Shown here: one piece after another, positions 40,945 through 49,768 of the stretch
Position numbering within the stretch: position 1 is the first letter of the stretch
How the letters are laid out: each line of letters opens with the position of its first letter
NCBI RefSeq assembly: GCF_900609055.1
Contig: NZ_UXAW01000081.1
Span: forward strand, 1 to 64,000
Direction of reading: 5' to 3'
Length of the DNA: 64,000 bases
DNA from: Pseudogemmobacter humi
GTDB taxonomy: Bacteria > Pseudomonadota > Alphaproteobacteria > Rhodobacterales > Rhodobacteraceae
Translations under genes and position numbers: made by a program
The notes under the pieces: model-generated
The model's input: the letters and a program-made list of their open reading frames with translations, nothing else
Told to the model about the DNA's origin: nothing
The model's database searches: none

Positions 40945-42159
40945 ATGGAGAGTTTCGCCTCGACCGAAGGGCAGGACGGGCTGCCCCGTTACTTTCCGCA
41001 GGTCTTCGCCAGGGTGCGGCATCTGCGGCAGGGCTGGCTGGATTTCGTAATGCCGGACGGGCGCCGCTTTCGCGCCGGGGGCGCGGCGCCGGGCCCGGTG
41101 GCCGAGGTCCGCGTGGTCAGCCCGGACCTGTTCGCACGGCTCGTGCGCGAGGGCGATCTGGGCTTTTGCGAGGCCTATATCGACGGCGACTGGGAAACCC
41201 CCGACCTTCAGGCCTTTCTCGATCTGATCCTGCTGCCGGGCAACCTGGTGGTGCCCGACGCCTTCCCCGGCGCCGGGCTGGTGCGCGCCTTCGAGCGGCT
41301 GCGGTTCTGGCTGCATTCCAACACCCGCCGCCAGGCGAAGAAGAACATCGCCGCGCATTACGATCTGGGGAACGAATTCTACGCCAGATGGCTCGACGAC
41401 AGCATGACCTATTCCTCGGCCCTGTTTCTGACCGGGCAGGAGAGCCTGGAGCGCGCCCAGGAACAGAAATACGCCGCCATGGTCGACCGGATCGGGGCCG
41501 CGCCGGGAGAGCATGTGCTGGAGATCGGCTGCGGCTGGGGCGGTTTCGCCGAATATGCCGCCGCCAAACGCGGGCTGCGCGTCACCGGGCTGACGATCAG
41601 CCAGGCGCAGCACGATTACGCGACAGAGAGGATCCGCCGCGCAGGCCTTTCGGACCGGGTCGAGATCCGGCTTCAGGATTACCGCGACCATCAGGGCCGC
41701 TATGACGGCATCGCCAGCATCGAGATGTTCGAGGCGGTGGGCGAGAAATACTGGCCGGTCTATTTCCGCGCCCTCTCGGACCGGCTGAACCCAGGCCGCA
41801 ACGCCGTGCTCCAGATCATCACCATCGCCGAGGACCGCTGGGCGCGTTACCGCAAATCGGTGGATTTCATCCAGAAATACATCTTCCCCGGCGGGATGTT
41901 GCCCGCGCCTTCGGTGCTGCGCGAGCAGGCGGCGCGGGCGGGTCTTGCCTTCCGGGGCAGTTTTGAATTCGGCCAGAGCTACAGCCAGACGCTGCGGCGC
42001 TGGCACGAGACCTTTCTCGCCCGCTGGGACGAGATCCGCCCGCTCGGCTTCGACGAGCGGTTCCGGCGGCTGTGGGAATTCTACCTGACCTCTTGCGCGG
42101 GCGCCTTCAACGGCGGAAACTGCGATGTGACGCAGATCACCCTGACCCGCCGGGGCTGA
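40945..42159 (+). CDS. cyclopropane-fatty-acid synthase-family methyltransferase
   Basis: A 404-residue SAM-dependent methyltransferase of the CFA synthase family. The N-terminal lipid-binding part (FCEAYIDGDWETPDLQAFLDLIL) is followed by AKKNIAAHYDLGNEFYARWLDDSMTYSSALF, the SAM site VLEIGCGWGGFAEYAA, and IASIEMFEAVGEKYWPVYF with the conserved Glu. The C-terminus has FIQKYIFPGGMLP. It modifies membrane phospholipid acyl chains (cyclopropane or related methylation). The ORF starts after GGGGGAGTC; no partner gene such as a flavin dehydrogenase is adjacent, so other CFA-like activities are possible. Confidence 0.9.
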   Translation: MESFASTEGQDGLPRYFPQVFARVRHLRQGWLDFVMPDGRRFRAGGAAPGPVAEVRVVSPDLFARLVREGDLGFCEAYIDGDWETPDLQAFLDLILLPGNLVVPDAFPGAGLVRAFERLRFWLHSNTRRQAKKNIAAHYDLGNEFYARWLDDSMTYSSALFLTGQESLERAQEQKYAAMVDRIGAAPGEHVLEIGCGWGGFAEYAAAKRGLRVTGLTISQAQHDYATERIRRAGLSDRVEIRLQDYRDHQGRYDGIASIEMFEAVGEKYWPVYFRALSDRLNPGRNAVLQIITIAEDRWARYRKSVDFIQKYIFPGGMLPAPSVLREQAARAGLAFRGSFEFGQSYSQTLRRWHETFLARWDEIRPLGFDERFRRLWEFYLTSCAGAFNGGNCDVTQITLTRRG

Positions 42160-42198
42160 GGTTCAGTGAACGGCCCGGGACCGGGCCAGAGGAGTTCC

Positions 42199-42639
42199 AT
42201 GCCCACATCCGCGAAGCTCGTCGCCGCCGTCTGGTTCGCCCTGATGGGCTGGCTCGCGGCCAATGCGCATATCCCCGCTTTGGGCGAGAGCGCCTCTTTC
42301 GGCCGTTTCCGCGAGATCACCGCGCTGATCGGCCTGATCTGCGGCTGGCGGATCCTGGGGGGGCAGGTCGGCAAGGGCTATGCCGATTCCATCGGCACCG
42401 GCCTCAAGACCTCGATCGTGCTGGCGTTTTTCGCGGTGCTGGGCTTCTCGGCGTATCAGATGGTCGGCGAGGCGATGCGGATGCACTACGACGGGCCGAT
42501 GGGCGCGATGCTCGGCTGGGTCGAGCTGATGATGGCAAACGCTAAAAACATGGCGACGGTCGGGGTGCTGGGGGTGCTGATCTTCGCCGGCGTGGTGGGC
42601 GGACCGCTGGCGGAATGGACATGGCGGCGCTGGAAGTGA
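42199..42639 (+). CDS. trgA: TrgA family tellurite-resistance membrane protein
   Basis: A 146-residue membrane protein with about four helices. It starts MPTSAKLVAAVWFALMGWLAANAHIPAL, and has FREITALIGLICGWRILGGQVGKGY and the C-terminal GVLGVLIFAGVVGGPLAEWTWRRW, matching TrgA of Rhodobacter sphaeroides, identified there as contributing to high-level tellurite resistance. Start at 42199 follows AGAGGAG. Its end overlaps the Nudix gene trgB by 25 nt, the same trgAB arrangement. Confidence 0.9.
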   Translation: MPTSAKLVAAVWFALMGWLAANAHIPALGESASFGRFREITALIGLICGWRILGGQVGKGYADSIGTGLKTSIVLAFFAVLGFSAYQMVGEAMRMHYDGPMGAMLGWVELMMANAKNMATVGVLGVLIFAGVVGGPLAEWTWRRWK

Positions 42640-43520
42640 GCGGGCGGGACGATCCCCGGCTGGACGATCCCGCCCTTCTGGCGCTGATCCTGGGGCCGGG
42701 CGGCACCGGGGGCGCGGCGCGGCTCGCGTTCTGGCAGGCGGCGACGCTTGGCCAGGCGGCGCCGGATCCGGCGCTGGAGCGCAGGCTGGCCGGGGACATC
42801 CTCGCGCTGATGGGGCGGTATCCGGCGGACAGGCTGGCGCAGTTGCGCGGCCCGATGCTGTCGCGGGCGGCCTCGGCCCTGCGCGCGGACAGGCGGGCGG
42901 CGAATGGCCCCCTGGACGGTGCGGTGGAGGTGTCCGAATGGGCGCATCCGTTTCGCGGCTTTTTCGCGGTGGAGGTGGCCGATCTGCGCCACCGCCGGTT
43001 CGCGGGCGGCATGACCGGGCCGATCCGGCGCGAGATGTTCGTCGCCACCGATGCGGTGACGGTGCTGCCTTACGACCCTTTGCGCGACCGGGTGCTGCTG
43101 GTCGAGCAGTTCCGCGCCGGGCCGCTTGCGCGCGGCGAGGCGCGGCCCTGGCTGATCGAGGCGGTGGCCGGGCGGATCGACGCGGGCGAGACGCCGGAAC
43201 AGGCCGCCCGGCGCGAGGCGGCGGAAGAGGCGGGGATCGCGCTCGGCGCGCTGATCCCGGTCGCGGATTACTACCCTTCGCCGGGGGCGATGACCGAATA
43301 TCTCTATTCCTATGTCGCACTCGCCGATCTGCCCGAAGGGACAGGCGGGCTGCATGGGCTGGAGAGCGAGGGCGAGGACATCCGCACCCATGTGATCCCC
43401 TTCGATCAGGCGATGCGCTGGATGGCGGAGGGGCGGCTCGCGAATGCGCCGCTGATCCTGAGCCTGTTCTGGCTCGCGCGCGAGCGGGAGCGGCTGCGCG
43501 GCACGGCGCGGGGCCTTTGA
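42615..43520 (+). CDS. trgB: TrgB-like Nudix hydrolase (ADP-ribose pyrophosphatase type)
   Basis: A 301-residue protein with a C-terminal Nudix domain. The Nudix box is GRIDAGETPEQAARREAAEEAGI (GX5EX7REUXEEXGU intact), followed by YYPSPGAMTEYLYSYVAL, which matches ADP-ribose/ADP-sugar pyrophosphatases. The N-terminal half (residues 1-100) has no domain I recognise beyond TrgB. It overlaps trgA and is cotranscribed with it. Two close ATGs (42615, 42621) are possible; I used the first. Confidence 0.88.
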   Translation: MDMAALEVSGRDDPRLDDPALLALILGPGGTGGAARLAFWQAATLGQAAPDPALERRLAGDILALMGRYPADRLAQLRGPMLSRAASALRADRRAANGPLDGAVEVSEWAHPFRGFFAVEVADLRHRRFAGGMTGPIRREMFVATDAVTVLPYDPLRDRVLLVEQFRAGPLARGEARPWLIEAVAGRIDAGETPEQAARREAAEEAGIALGALIPVADYYPSPGAMTEYLYSYVALADLPEGTGGLHGLESEGEDIRTHVIPFDQAMRWMAEGRLANAPLILSLFWLARERERLRGTARGL

Positions 43521-43522
43521 GA

Positions 43523-43532
43523 ATATGATCAT
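43523..43532. promoter_or_regulatory. possible GntR operator upstream of its gene
   Basis: ATATGATCAT, 82 nt before the GntR start, shares the TGATCA core with the palindrome at 44635-44648. It would fit autoregulation by the adjacent regulator. Short site, so tentative. Confidence 0.35.
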
Positions 43533-43613
43533 CTTCCGGCGGCCCCTATTGATTGCCGGGGGATCCTGGTCATAACTGGCCCGAACGGCGCGGCGAGGGG
43601 CGGAAGAGCAGGC

Positions 43614-44273
43614 ATGGACGAGGACGGCCGCAAGATACCGACCCATGAGGTCACCTATGCGCGGCTGCGCGACATGATCCTGTTCGGGGTGCTGGCGCCG
43701 GGCCAGCCGGTGACGATCCAGGGGCTGACAGCGGAACTCGACGCCGGCATGACTCCGGTGCGCGAGGCGATCCGCCGGCTGACCGCCGAGGGCGCGCTGA
43801 CGCCGCAAGGGAACCGCCGGGTCTCGGTGCCGCAGATGACGGAGGCGGTGCTCGACCAGCTGGCCTGGGCGCGGCTGGCGATCGAGCCGCAGCTGGCGCG
43901 GCTGGCGATGCGGCGGCTGACGCCCGGGCTGATCGCGCGGCTGACGGCGCTGGACGACGAGGTGAATGCCGCAATCGGGGCGGGCAACCTGGCGGGTTAT
44001 CTGCGCGCGAACCACGCCTTCCACTTTACCCTCTACGAGGCGGCCGAGGCTCCGGTGCTGATGGATATCGCGCAATCCCTCTGGCTGCGCGCCGGCCCGT
44101 CGCTGCGGCTGGTGATGGGACGGTTCGGCAGTTCCGGCCTGCCCGACCTGCATGCCGAGGCGTTGGAGGCGATGCGCGGCGGCGAGGGCGAGGCCCTGTC
44201 GGCCGCCATCGCCCGCGACATCCAGCAGGGCGTGGATCAGGTGCGCCTCGCGCTTTCCGAAGGCGCCTTCTAA
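43614..44273 (+). CDS. GntR-family (FCD domain) transcriptional regulator
   Basis: A 219-residue regulator. The N-terminal winged helix (YARLRDMILFGVLAPGQPVTIQGLTAELDAGMTPVREAIRRLTAEGAL) is clearly GntR, and the C-terminal helical FCD domain has a metal-site-like NHAFHFTLYEAA and DLHAEALEAM. It probably responds to an organic acid or amine. It lies between trgAB and an omega-aminotransferase gene; a palindrome near the latter shares its TGATCA core with a site before this gene, so it may control both. Confidence 0.9.
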   Translation: MDEDGRKIPTHEVTYARLRDMILFGVLAPGQPVTIQGLTAELDAGMTPVREAIRRLTAEGALTPQGNRRVSVPQMTEAVLDQLAWARLAIEPQLARLAMRRLTPGLIARLTALDDEVNAAIGAGNLAGYLRANHAFHFTLYEAAEAPVLMDIAQSLWLRAGPSLRLVMGRFGSSGLPDLHAEALEAMRGGEGEALSAAIARDIQQGVDQVRLALSEGAF

Positions 44274-44360
44274 GCGGAGCGGGCTGGCGCCCGCAGGTCT
44301 TTTCCTCGCCTCTGGCCTGCGGCCAACCGGCTCGGGCGCCCCGCCGTTCCGGCGGGGTAG

Positions 44361-44396
44361 TGCCTCTGGCGGGCGTATCCGGATCAGGAGAAAAGG
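44361..44396. repeat. diverged copy of the TATTT repeat
   Basis: TGCCTCTGGCGGGCGTATCC then GGATCAGGAGAAAAGG, a diverged relative of the copies at 23276 and 39140. Confidence 0.55.
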
Positions 44397-44442
44397 CCGG
44401 GCGCGGTGGCGGGCGCAAGAGGTCCGCGCCTTGCGGCGCGGA

Positions 44443-44523
44443 TGCCTCCGGCGGGGATATTTAAGGACAGAAAATGAAGCAGAGAGAGTCGCAGCTGCTC
44501 ATTTTCTGTCTCTAAATATCCCA
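44443..44523. repeat. inverted pair of the GGGGATATTT/GACAGAAAATGA repeat
   Basis: Left copy GGGGATATTTAAGG then ACAGAAAATGA (44453-44477), loop of 21 nt, and near complement TCATTTTCTGTC then TCTAAATATCCC (44499-44522). Together a 24-bp stem with two or three mismatches. Behind it CCATCGGTTTCGCCATCGG (44532-) repeats the composite at 16400. The whole stretch 44274-44734 has no recognised gene. Confidence 0.8.
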
Positions 44524-44634
44524 GGTCGTCCATCGGTTTCGCCATCGGTTCAAGGAACCGATGGACGGGGGGCCCGTAGGGGCCGAGGGGGCAAGGCCCC
44601 CTTCCTTCGCCGGGGAAGCGCGCCCGTCCTGGAT

Positions 44635-44648
44635 AATTTGATCAAATT
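44635..44648. promoter_or_regulatory. perfect AT-rich palindrome, likely GntR operator
   Basis: AATTTGATCAAATT, a perfect 14-nt palindrome, 86 nt before the omega-aminotransferase start. In this GC-rich sequence it stands out. FCD-type GntR regulators bind TTGATCAA-like sites, and such a regulator is encoded just upstream. Confidence 0.55.
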
Positions 44649-44734
44649 TCTTGCCGCCTTTACGGATTACCTCTATTCTGATCCCGGGGCGCCCCGGCGC
44701 CGATACCGATTCCCGATGCGAGAAGGTGGCCGTC

Positions 44735-46135
44735 ATGAACATGATCAACAACAACACGCCGACCGCCGAGCTGCAAAAGCTCGACGCGGCGCATCATTTC
44801 CATCCGTTCACCGACAAGGCGGGGCTCGCGAAGAAGGGGGCGCGGGTGATCCTGCGCGGCGAGGGCTGCTGGCTGACCGACTCGGAAGGCCACCGCATCC
44901 TTGACGGTATGGCCGGGCTCTGGTGCGTCAACATCGGCTACGGGCGGCGCGAACTGGGCGAGGTGGCGGCGCGGCAGATGATGGAGCTGCCCTATTACAA
45001 CACCTTCTTCCAGACCACCCATGTGCCCGCCATCGCGCTGGCCGCGAAGCTTGCCGAACTGGCGCCGGGCGATCTGAACCACGTGTTCTTCGCGGGCTCG
45101 GGCTCGGAGGCCAATGACACCAACATCCGCCTCGTGCGGCGCTACTGGCAGGTCAAGGGTCAGCCCGAGCGGCGGATCCTCATCGCGCGCTGGAACGGCT
45201 ATCACGGCTCGACCATGGGCGGCGGCAGCCTTGGCGGCATGAAGCCGATCCATGCCCATGGCGGCCGGATCGACGGGGTCGAGCACATCGGCCAGCCCTA
45301 TTGGTGGGGCGAGGGCGGCGACATGTCCGAGGACGAGTTCGGCCTGATGCGCGCGCGCGAGCTGGAGGAGAAGATCCTTGAGCTCGGCGCCGACAAGGTG
45401 GCGGCCTTCATCGGCGAGCCGGTCCAGGGCGCGGGCGGCGTGATCATCCCGCCGAAAACCTACTGGCCCGAGATCCAGCGCATCTGCAGGAAATACGGCA
45501 TCCTGCTGATCGCCGATGAGGTGATCACCGGATTCGGCCGCACCGGCAACTGGTTCGGCAGCCAGACCTTCGGCATCACGCCCGATATCATGACCATCGC
45601 CAAGGGGCTCTCGTCGGGCTATGCGCCGATCGGCGGCTCGATCATCTCGGACGAGGTGGCGGAAGTCGTCGGCTCGGGCGGCGATTTCAACCATGGCTAT
45701 ACCTATTCCGGCCACCCGGTCGCCGCCGCCGTGGCGCTGGAAAACCTGCGCATCCTTCAGGACGAGAACATCGTCGAGCATGCCGCGAATGTCGCGCATC
45801 CCTATCTGGCGGAACGCTGGGCGAAACTGGCCGATCATCCGCTGGTGGGCGAGGCGAAGCTCGTCGGCCTGATGGGGTCGATCGTGCTGACCCCGAACAA
45901 GGCGCGCCGCGCGCGTTTCGCCAGCGAGGAGGGCACCGTGGGCCTGCGCGCCCGCGAGCGTTGCTTCGCCAACGATCTGATCATGCGCCATGTCGGCGAC
46001 CGGATGATCATCTCGCCGCCGCTGGTGATCACCCCCGCCGAGATCGACGTGCTGATCGACCGCGCGACGAAGAGCCTTGACGAATGCTATGCCGGGCTGA
46101 AGCAGGACGGGCTGCTGGTCGAAAAGCAGGGCTGA
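44735..46135 (+). CDS. omega-aminotransferase (class III, putrescine/amine type)
   Basis: A 466-residue class III PLP aminotransferase. Lys290 in MTIAKGLSSGYAPIGG is the PLP lysine; ADEVITGFGRTG and GSGSEANDTNIRLVRRYW are the family blocks. Sequence details (HHFHPFTDKAGLAKKGARVI, VEHIGQPYWWGEGG) resemble putrescine/cadaverine- and beta-alanine-type transaminases, which transfer an amino group to pyruvate. Start at 44735 follows AGAAGGTGG. It is alone, behind a GntR-type palindrome. Confidence 0.9.
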   Translation: MNMINNNTPTAELQKLDAAHHFHPFTDKAGLAKKGARVILRGEGCWLTDSEGHRILDGMAGLWCVNIGYGRRELGEVAARQMMELPYYNTFFQTTHVPAIALAAKLAELAPGDLNHVFFAGSGSEANDTNIRLVRRYWQVKGQPERRILIARWNGYHGSTMGGGSLGGMKPIHAHGGRIDGVEHIGQPYWWGEGGDMSEDEFGLMRARELEEKILELGADKVAAFIGEPVQGAGGVIIPPKTYWPEIQRICRKYGILLIADEVITGFGRTGNWFGSQTFGITPDIMTIAKGLSSGYAPIGGSIISDEVAEVVGSGGDFNHGYTYSGHPVAAAVALENLRILQDENIVEHAANVAHPYLAERWAKLADHPLVGEAKLVGLMGSIVLTPNKARRARFASEEGTVGLRARERCFANDLIMRHVGDRMIISPPLVITPAEIDVLIDRATKSLDECYAGLKQDGLLVEKQG

Positions 46136-46323
46136 GCGGCCCCGGGGAACCGCGCAAGCGTGTTCCCCGAAAACCGGCTTTCGCGAAACGCCGCACGCGC
46201 CCGGTGCCGTGCAGGGAAATTCTTCTCCTTCCTTTTGCCGGGCTGCCGCCGCGATGGCTGCGGGCGCTTGAGTTTGCGCCCCGGCACTTTTACACCTGTG
46301 GAAAAGAGGAAGGCTTTTCTCCC

Positions 46324-47358
46324 ATGCGCATCCACAGCGATCTGGCCGATACGATCGGCAACACGCCGCTTCTGAAACTCCGCCGCGCCAGCGAGCTGAC
46401 CGGATGCACCATCCTCGGCAAATGCGAGTTCATGAATCCGGGCCAGTCGGTCAAGGACCGCGCCGCGCTCTACATCATCCGCGACGCGGTGGCGAAGGGG
46501 CAGCTCAAGCCCGGCGGCACCATCGTCGAGGGAACGGCGGGCAATACCGGGATCGGTCTGGCGCTGGTCGGCAATTCGCTCGGCTTCCGCACGGTGATCG
46601 TGATCCCGGAAACCCAGAGCCAGGAAAAGAAGGACATGATCCGGCTCGCGGGCGCGGAACTGGTCCAGGTTCCGGCCGCGCCCTACAAGAACCCGAACAA
46701 TTACGTGCGTTACTCGGGCCGGCTGGCCGAGGCGCTGGCGCGGACCGAGCCGAACGGCGCCATCTGGGCCAATCAGTTCGACAATACCGCCAACCGCCAG
46801 GCCCATGTCGAGACCACCGGCCCCGAGATCTGGGAACAGACCGGCGGCAAGGTGGATGGATTCGTCGCCGCCGTCGGCTCGGGCGGCACGCTTGCGGGCG
46901 TGGCCGAGGCGTTGCAGCCCAAAGGTGTGAAGATCGGCCTCGCCGATCCTGAGGGCGCGGCGCTTTACAGCTTCTACACCGAAGGCAGGTTCGACAGCCC
47001 CGGCACCTCGATCACCGAAGGCATCGGTCAGGGCCGGATCACCGCCAATCTGGAAGGCTTCCGCCCCGATATGTCTTGGCGCATCCCCGATGCCGAGGCT
47101 TTGCCCATCGTCTTCGATCTGGTGCAGGAAGAGGGGCTCTGCCTCGGCGGCTCGTCCGCGATCAACATCGCCGGCGCGATCCGCATGGCGAAGGAAATGG
47201 GGCCGGGCCATACCATCGTGACCGTGCTCTGCGACTACGGCAACCGCTATCAGTCGAAACTGTTCAACCCGGTTTTCCTGCGCGAAAAAGGCCTGCCGGT
47301 GCCGGAATGGCTGGCGCGCGGCGCGCGGGCGCTGCCCTCGGTCTATGAGGACGTCTGA
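46324..47358 (+). CDS. cysK: cysteine synthase A
   Basis: A 344-residue O-acetylserine sulfhydrylase. The PLP lysine is Lys44 in MNPGQSVKDRAA, and the phosphate loop is GTAGNTGIG. Other blocks are VIPETQSQEKKDMIRLAGAEL, QFDNTANRQAH and the C-terminal CLGGSSAINIAGAIRMAKEMGPGHTIVT. It makes cysteine from O-acetylserine and sulfide. In Rhodobacter sphaeroides a cysK gene lies next to trgAB; here it is about 2.8 kb from trgB. Its end may overlap, or nearly touch, the channel gene behind it. Confidence 0.94.
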   Translation: MRIHSDLADTIGNTPLLKLRRASELTGCTILGKCEFMNPGQSVKDRAALYIIRDAVAKGQLKPGGTIVEGTAGNTGIGLALVGNSLGFRTVIVIPETQSQEKKDMIRLAGAELVQVPAAPYKNPNNYVRYSGRLAEALARTEPNGAIWANQFDNTANRQAHVETTGPEIWEQTGGKVDGFVAAVGSGGTLAGVAEALQPKGVKIGLADPEGAALYSFYTEGRFDSPGTSITEGIGQGRITANLEGFRPDMSWRIPDAEALPIVFDLVQEEGLCLGGSSAINIAGAIRMAKEMGPGHTIVTVLCDYGNRYQSKLFNPVFLREKGLPVPEWLARGARALPSVYEDV

Positions 47359-47362
47359 GGCG

Positions 47363-49768
47363 ATGGGGCGCTTGCGCGCGGCCTTCGCGGCGCTCTGGCT
47401 CGGGCTTTGTCTGGCGCTGACGGTGCCTGCCGCGGGCTTCGCCCAGGGCGAGGGCGACAGCCAGCAGGTCGATTATCGCAACTGGGAACGGGCAGCGAAA
47501 GCCGCCGAGGCGGAACTGAGCGGCGGATCGGTCTCCGACAGCCGGCTTGATGAATTGCGCGCGGGGCTTGCAGAGTGGCGCGGGCGGCTGAACGCCGCGC
47601 AGAACGCCAATGCCGAGCGCATCGCCACCGTGCGCGAACAGATCGCCGCGCTTGGCCCGGTGCCCGAGGGCGATTCAGGCGAAGCGCCTGAAATCGCGCA
47701 GAAACGCAAGGAACTGAACGAGCAGCTTTCTACGCTGCTGGCGCCGCGCATCGCCGCCGAAGAAGCCTACCGCCGCGCCGACGGGCTGATCCGCGAGATC
47801 GACCGCACCATCCGCGACCGCCAGGCCGATCACCTGCTGCAACTCTGGCCCGCGCCGGTCAATCCGGCGAACTGGCCCGAGGCGGCGGTGGGAATGAGCG
47901 ATACCTTCCTGCGCATCTGGAACGAGATGTCCCAGGGCTGGCAGGATGGCCGCGCGCGGGCGCAGTTTTTCGATTCGCTGCCGCTGATCCTGGTGCTGCT
48001 GGCGATCGCGGTCGCGACGACGCTGTTCGCCCGGCCGTGGATCGAGGCCTTCGCCGACCGGCTGCGCCTCGGCCGGACCGAGGCGCGGCGCCGCATCTTC
48101 GGCCTGATCGCCTCGCTCGGCCAGGTGATCGTGCCGACCATCGGCATGGTGGCGCTGTCGGTGGCGCTGATCCGCACCGGCTTTCTGGGCCCGCTCACCA
48201 TCGGCGTGGCGCAGGCGCTGCCCTGGCTGGGGCTGACGCTGTTCTTCGCGGTCTGGCTGGGCGCGCGGGTCTTCCCGCGGGTCGAATCCGGCGAAGAGAT
48301 CCTGGCGCTGCCGGTCGAGAACCGGGCCGAGGGCCGCTTCATGGCCGCCGCCATGGGCGCGGTGGTGGTGATCGAGGCGTTGCGCCGCATCACCATGGGA
48401 AGCCAGAACTATTCCGACGCGGTGACGGCAGTGGCCAGTTTCCCGGTGCTTTGTGCCGGGGGCGTGATGTTGTGGCGGATGGGCCGCATCCTGCGCCGCT
48501 CGCGCGAGGATGGCACCGTGGTCAGCTACGGGCGGCGGCTTCTGGGCTTTCTGGGCCGTGCCATCGGGGTGATCGGCATCGCCGCGCCGCTGCTCGCGGC
48601 CTTCGGCTATGTCGCGGCGGGGGCGGCGCTGGTGTTTCCCTCGATCATGTCGCTGGGGCTTCTGGCGCTGCTGATCATCCTGCAACGCCTGCTCTCGGAC
48701 CTCTGGGCGGTGATCTACCCGGCCGAGGATTCCGTGGCCGAGAACGAGCGGCTCGTCCCGGTCCTGCTCGGCTTCGGCCTTGCGCTGGCCTCGGTGCCGT
48801 TGTTCGCGCTGATCTGGGGCAGCCGGGTTTCCGACCTTTCCGAGATCTGGACCCGCTTCCGCGAGGGGTTCCAGCTGGGCGAGACCCGGGTTTCGCCGAC
48901 CGATTTCCTCTTGTTCGCGGTGATCTTCGTCATCGGCTATCTGGTCACCCGGCTGTTCCAGGGCGCTTTGCGCAACTCGATCCTGCCGCGCACCAAAATG
49001 GACCGCGGCGGGCAGAACGCGCTGGTCTCGGGCACCGGCTATGTCGGGATCTTCCTTGCCGCGCTGGTCGCGATCAACGCCACCGGGATCGACCTTTCCG
49101 GCCTTGCCATCGTCGCCTCGGCGCTGTCGGTCGGTATCGGTTTCGGCCTGCAAAACATCGTGCAGAACTTCGTTTCGGGCATCATCCTGATGATCGAGCG
49201 CCCGGTGTCCGAGGGCGACTGGATCGAGGTCGGCACCACCCAGGGCATCGTCAAGACCATCTCGGTGCGCTCGACCCGGATCCAGACTTTCGACCGCAAC
49301 GTCGTGGTGGTGCCGAACGCCGATCTGGTCAGCCAGAGGGTGACGAACTGGACCCGTTTCGGGCTGGCCGGGCGGCTGATCGTGCCGGTCTCGGTGATCT
49401 GGGGCGAGGACAGCCGCAAGGTCGAGCGCCTCCTGCGCGAGATCGCCGAGGCGCAGCCCCTCGTCGTGCTGAACCCGCCGCCCGCGGTGGTGCTGCAAGG
49501 GTTCGGCGCCGGAGTGCTGAATTACGAGATCCGGGTGATCCTGCGCGACGTGAATTTCAACACATCGGTGCGCAGCGAGATCAACCATATGATCGCGGCG
49601 CGTTTCCTCGAAGAGGGCATCGCCATGCCCGGCGCCCCGGCGGCGATCGGCGTGGCCCCGTCGGCCCGCGCCGCGGAAGAGGAGGAGGCCGAAGCGCCGC
49701 CCGCCCCGGCCTCCGCGCCGCGCCGCAAGGCCGAAAAGCCCGGCCCCGCCGCCGAGGAAACCACATGA
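47363..49768 (+). CDS. mechanosensitive ion channel (MscS family, DUF3772)
   Basis: About 801 residues. Signal peptide GRLRAAFAALWLGLCLALTV with AGFAQ cleavage, a helical periplasmic domain (DUF3772-like, about residues 30-180), several membrane helices and a C-terminal MscS core: SVGIGFGLQNIVQNFVSGIILMIERPVSEGDWIEVGTTQGIVKTISVRSTRIQTFDRNVVVVPNADL. A disordered EEEAEAPPAPASAPRRK tail ends the protein. It releases solutes on osmotic downshock. ATG 47345 (in cysK's end) is an alternative; I use 47363 because TGAGG is nearby. Its stop overlaps the next gene by 4 bp. Confidence 0.9.
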   Translation: MGRLRAAFAALWLGLCLALTVPAAGFAQGEGDSQQVDYRNWERAAKAAEAELSGGSVSDSRLDELRAGLAEWRGRLNAAQNANAERIATVREQIAALGPVPEGDSGEAPEIAQKRKELNEQLSTLLAPRIAAEEAYRRADGLIREIDRTIRDRQADHLLQLWPAPVNPANWPEAAVGMSDTFLRIWNEMSQGWQDGRARAQFFDSLPLILVLLAIAVATTLFARPWIEAFADRLRLGRTEARRRIFGLIASLGQVIVPTIGMVALSVALIRTGFLGPLTIGVAQALPWLGLTLFFAVWLGARVFPRVESGEEILALPVENRAEGRFMAAAMGAVVVIEALRRITMGSQNYSDAVTAVASFPVLCAGGVMLWRMGRILRRSREDGTVVSYGRRLLGFLGRAIGVIGIAAPLLAAFGYVAAGAALVFPSIMSLGLLALLIILQRLLSDLWAVIYPAEDSVAENERLVPVLLGFGLALASVPLFALIWGSRVSDLSEIWTRFREGFQLGETRVSPTDFLLFAVIFVIGYLVTRLFQGALRNSILPRTKMDRGGQNALVSGTGYVGIFLAALVAINATGIDLSGLAIVASALSVGIGFGLQNIVQNFVSGIILMIERPVSEGDWIEVGTTQGIVKTISVRSTRIQTFDRNVVVVPNADLVSQRVTNWTRFGLAGRLIVPVSVIWGEDSRKVERLLREIAEAQPLVVLNPPPAVVLQGFGAGVLNYEIRVILRDVNFNTSVRSEINHMIAARFLEEGIAMPGAPAAIGVAPSARAAEEEEAEAPPAPASAPRRKAEKPGPAAEETT

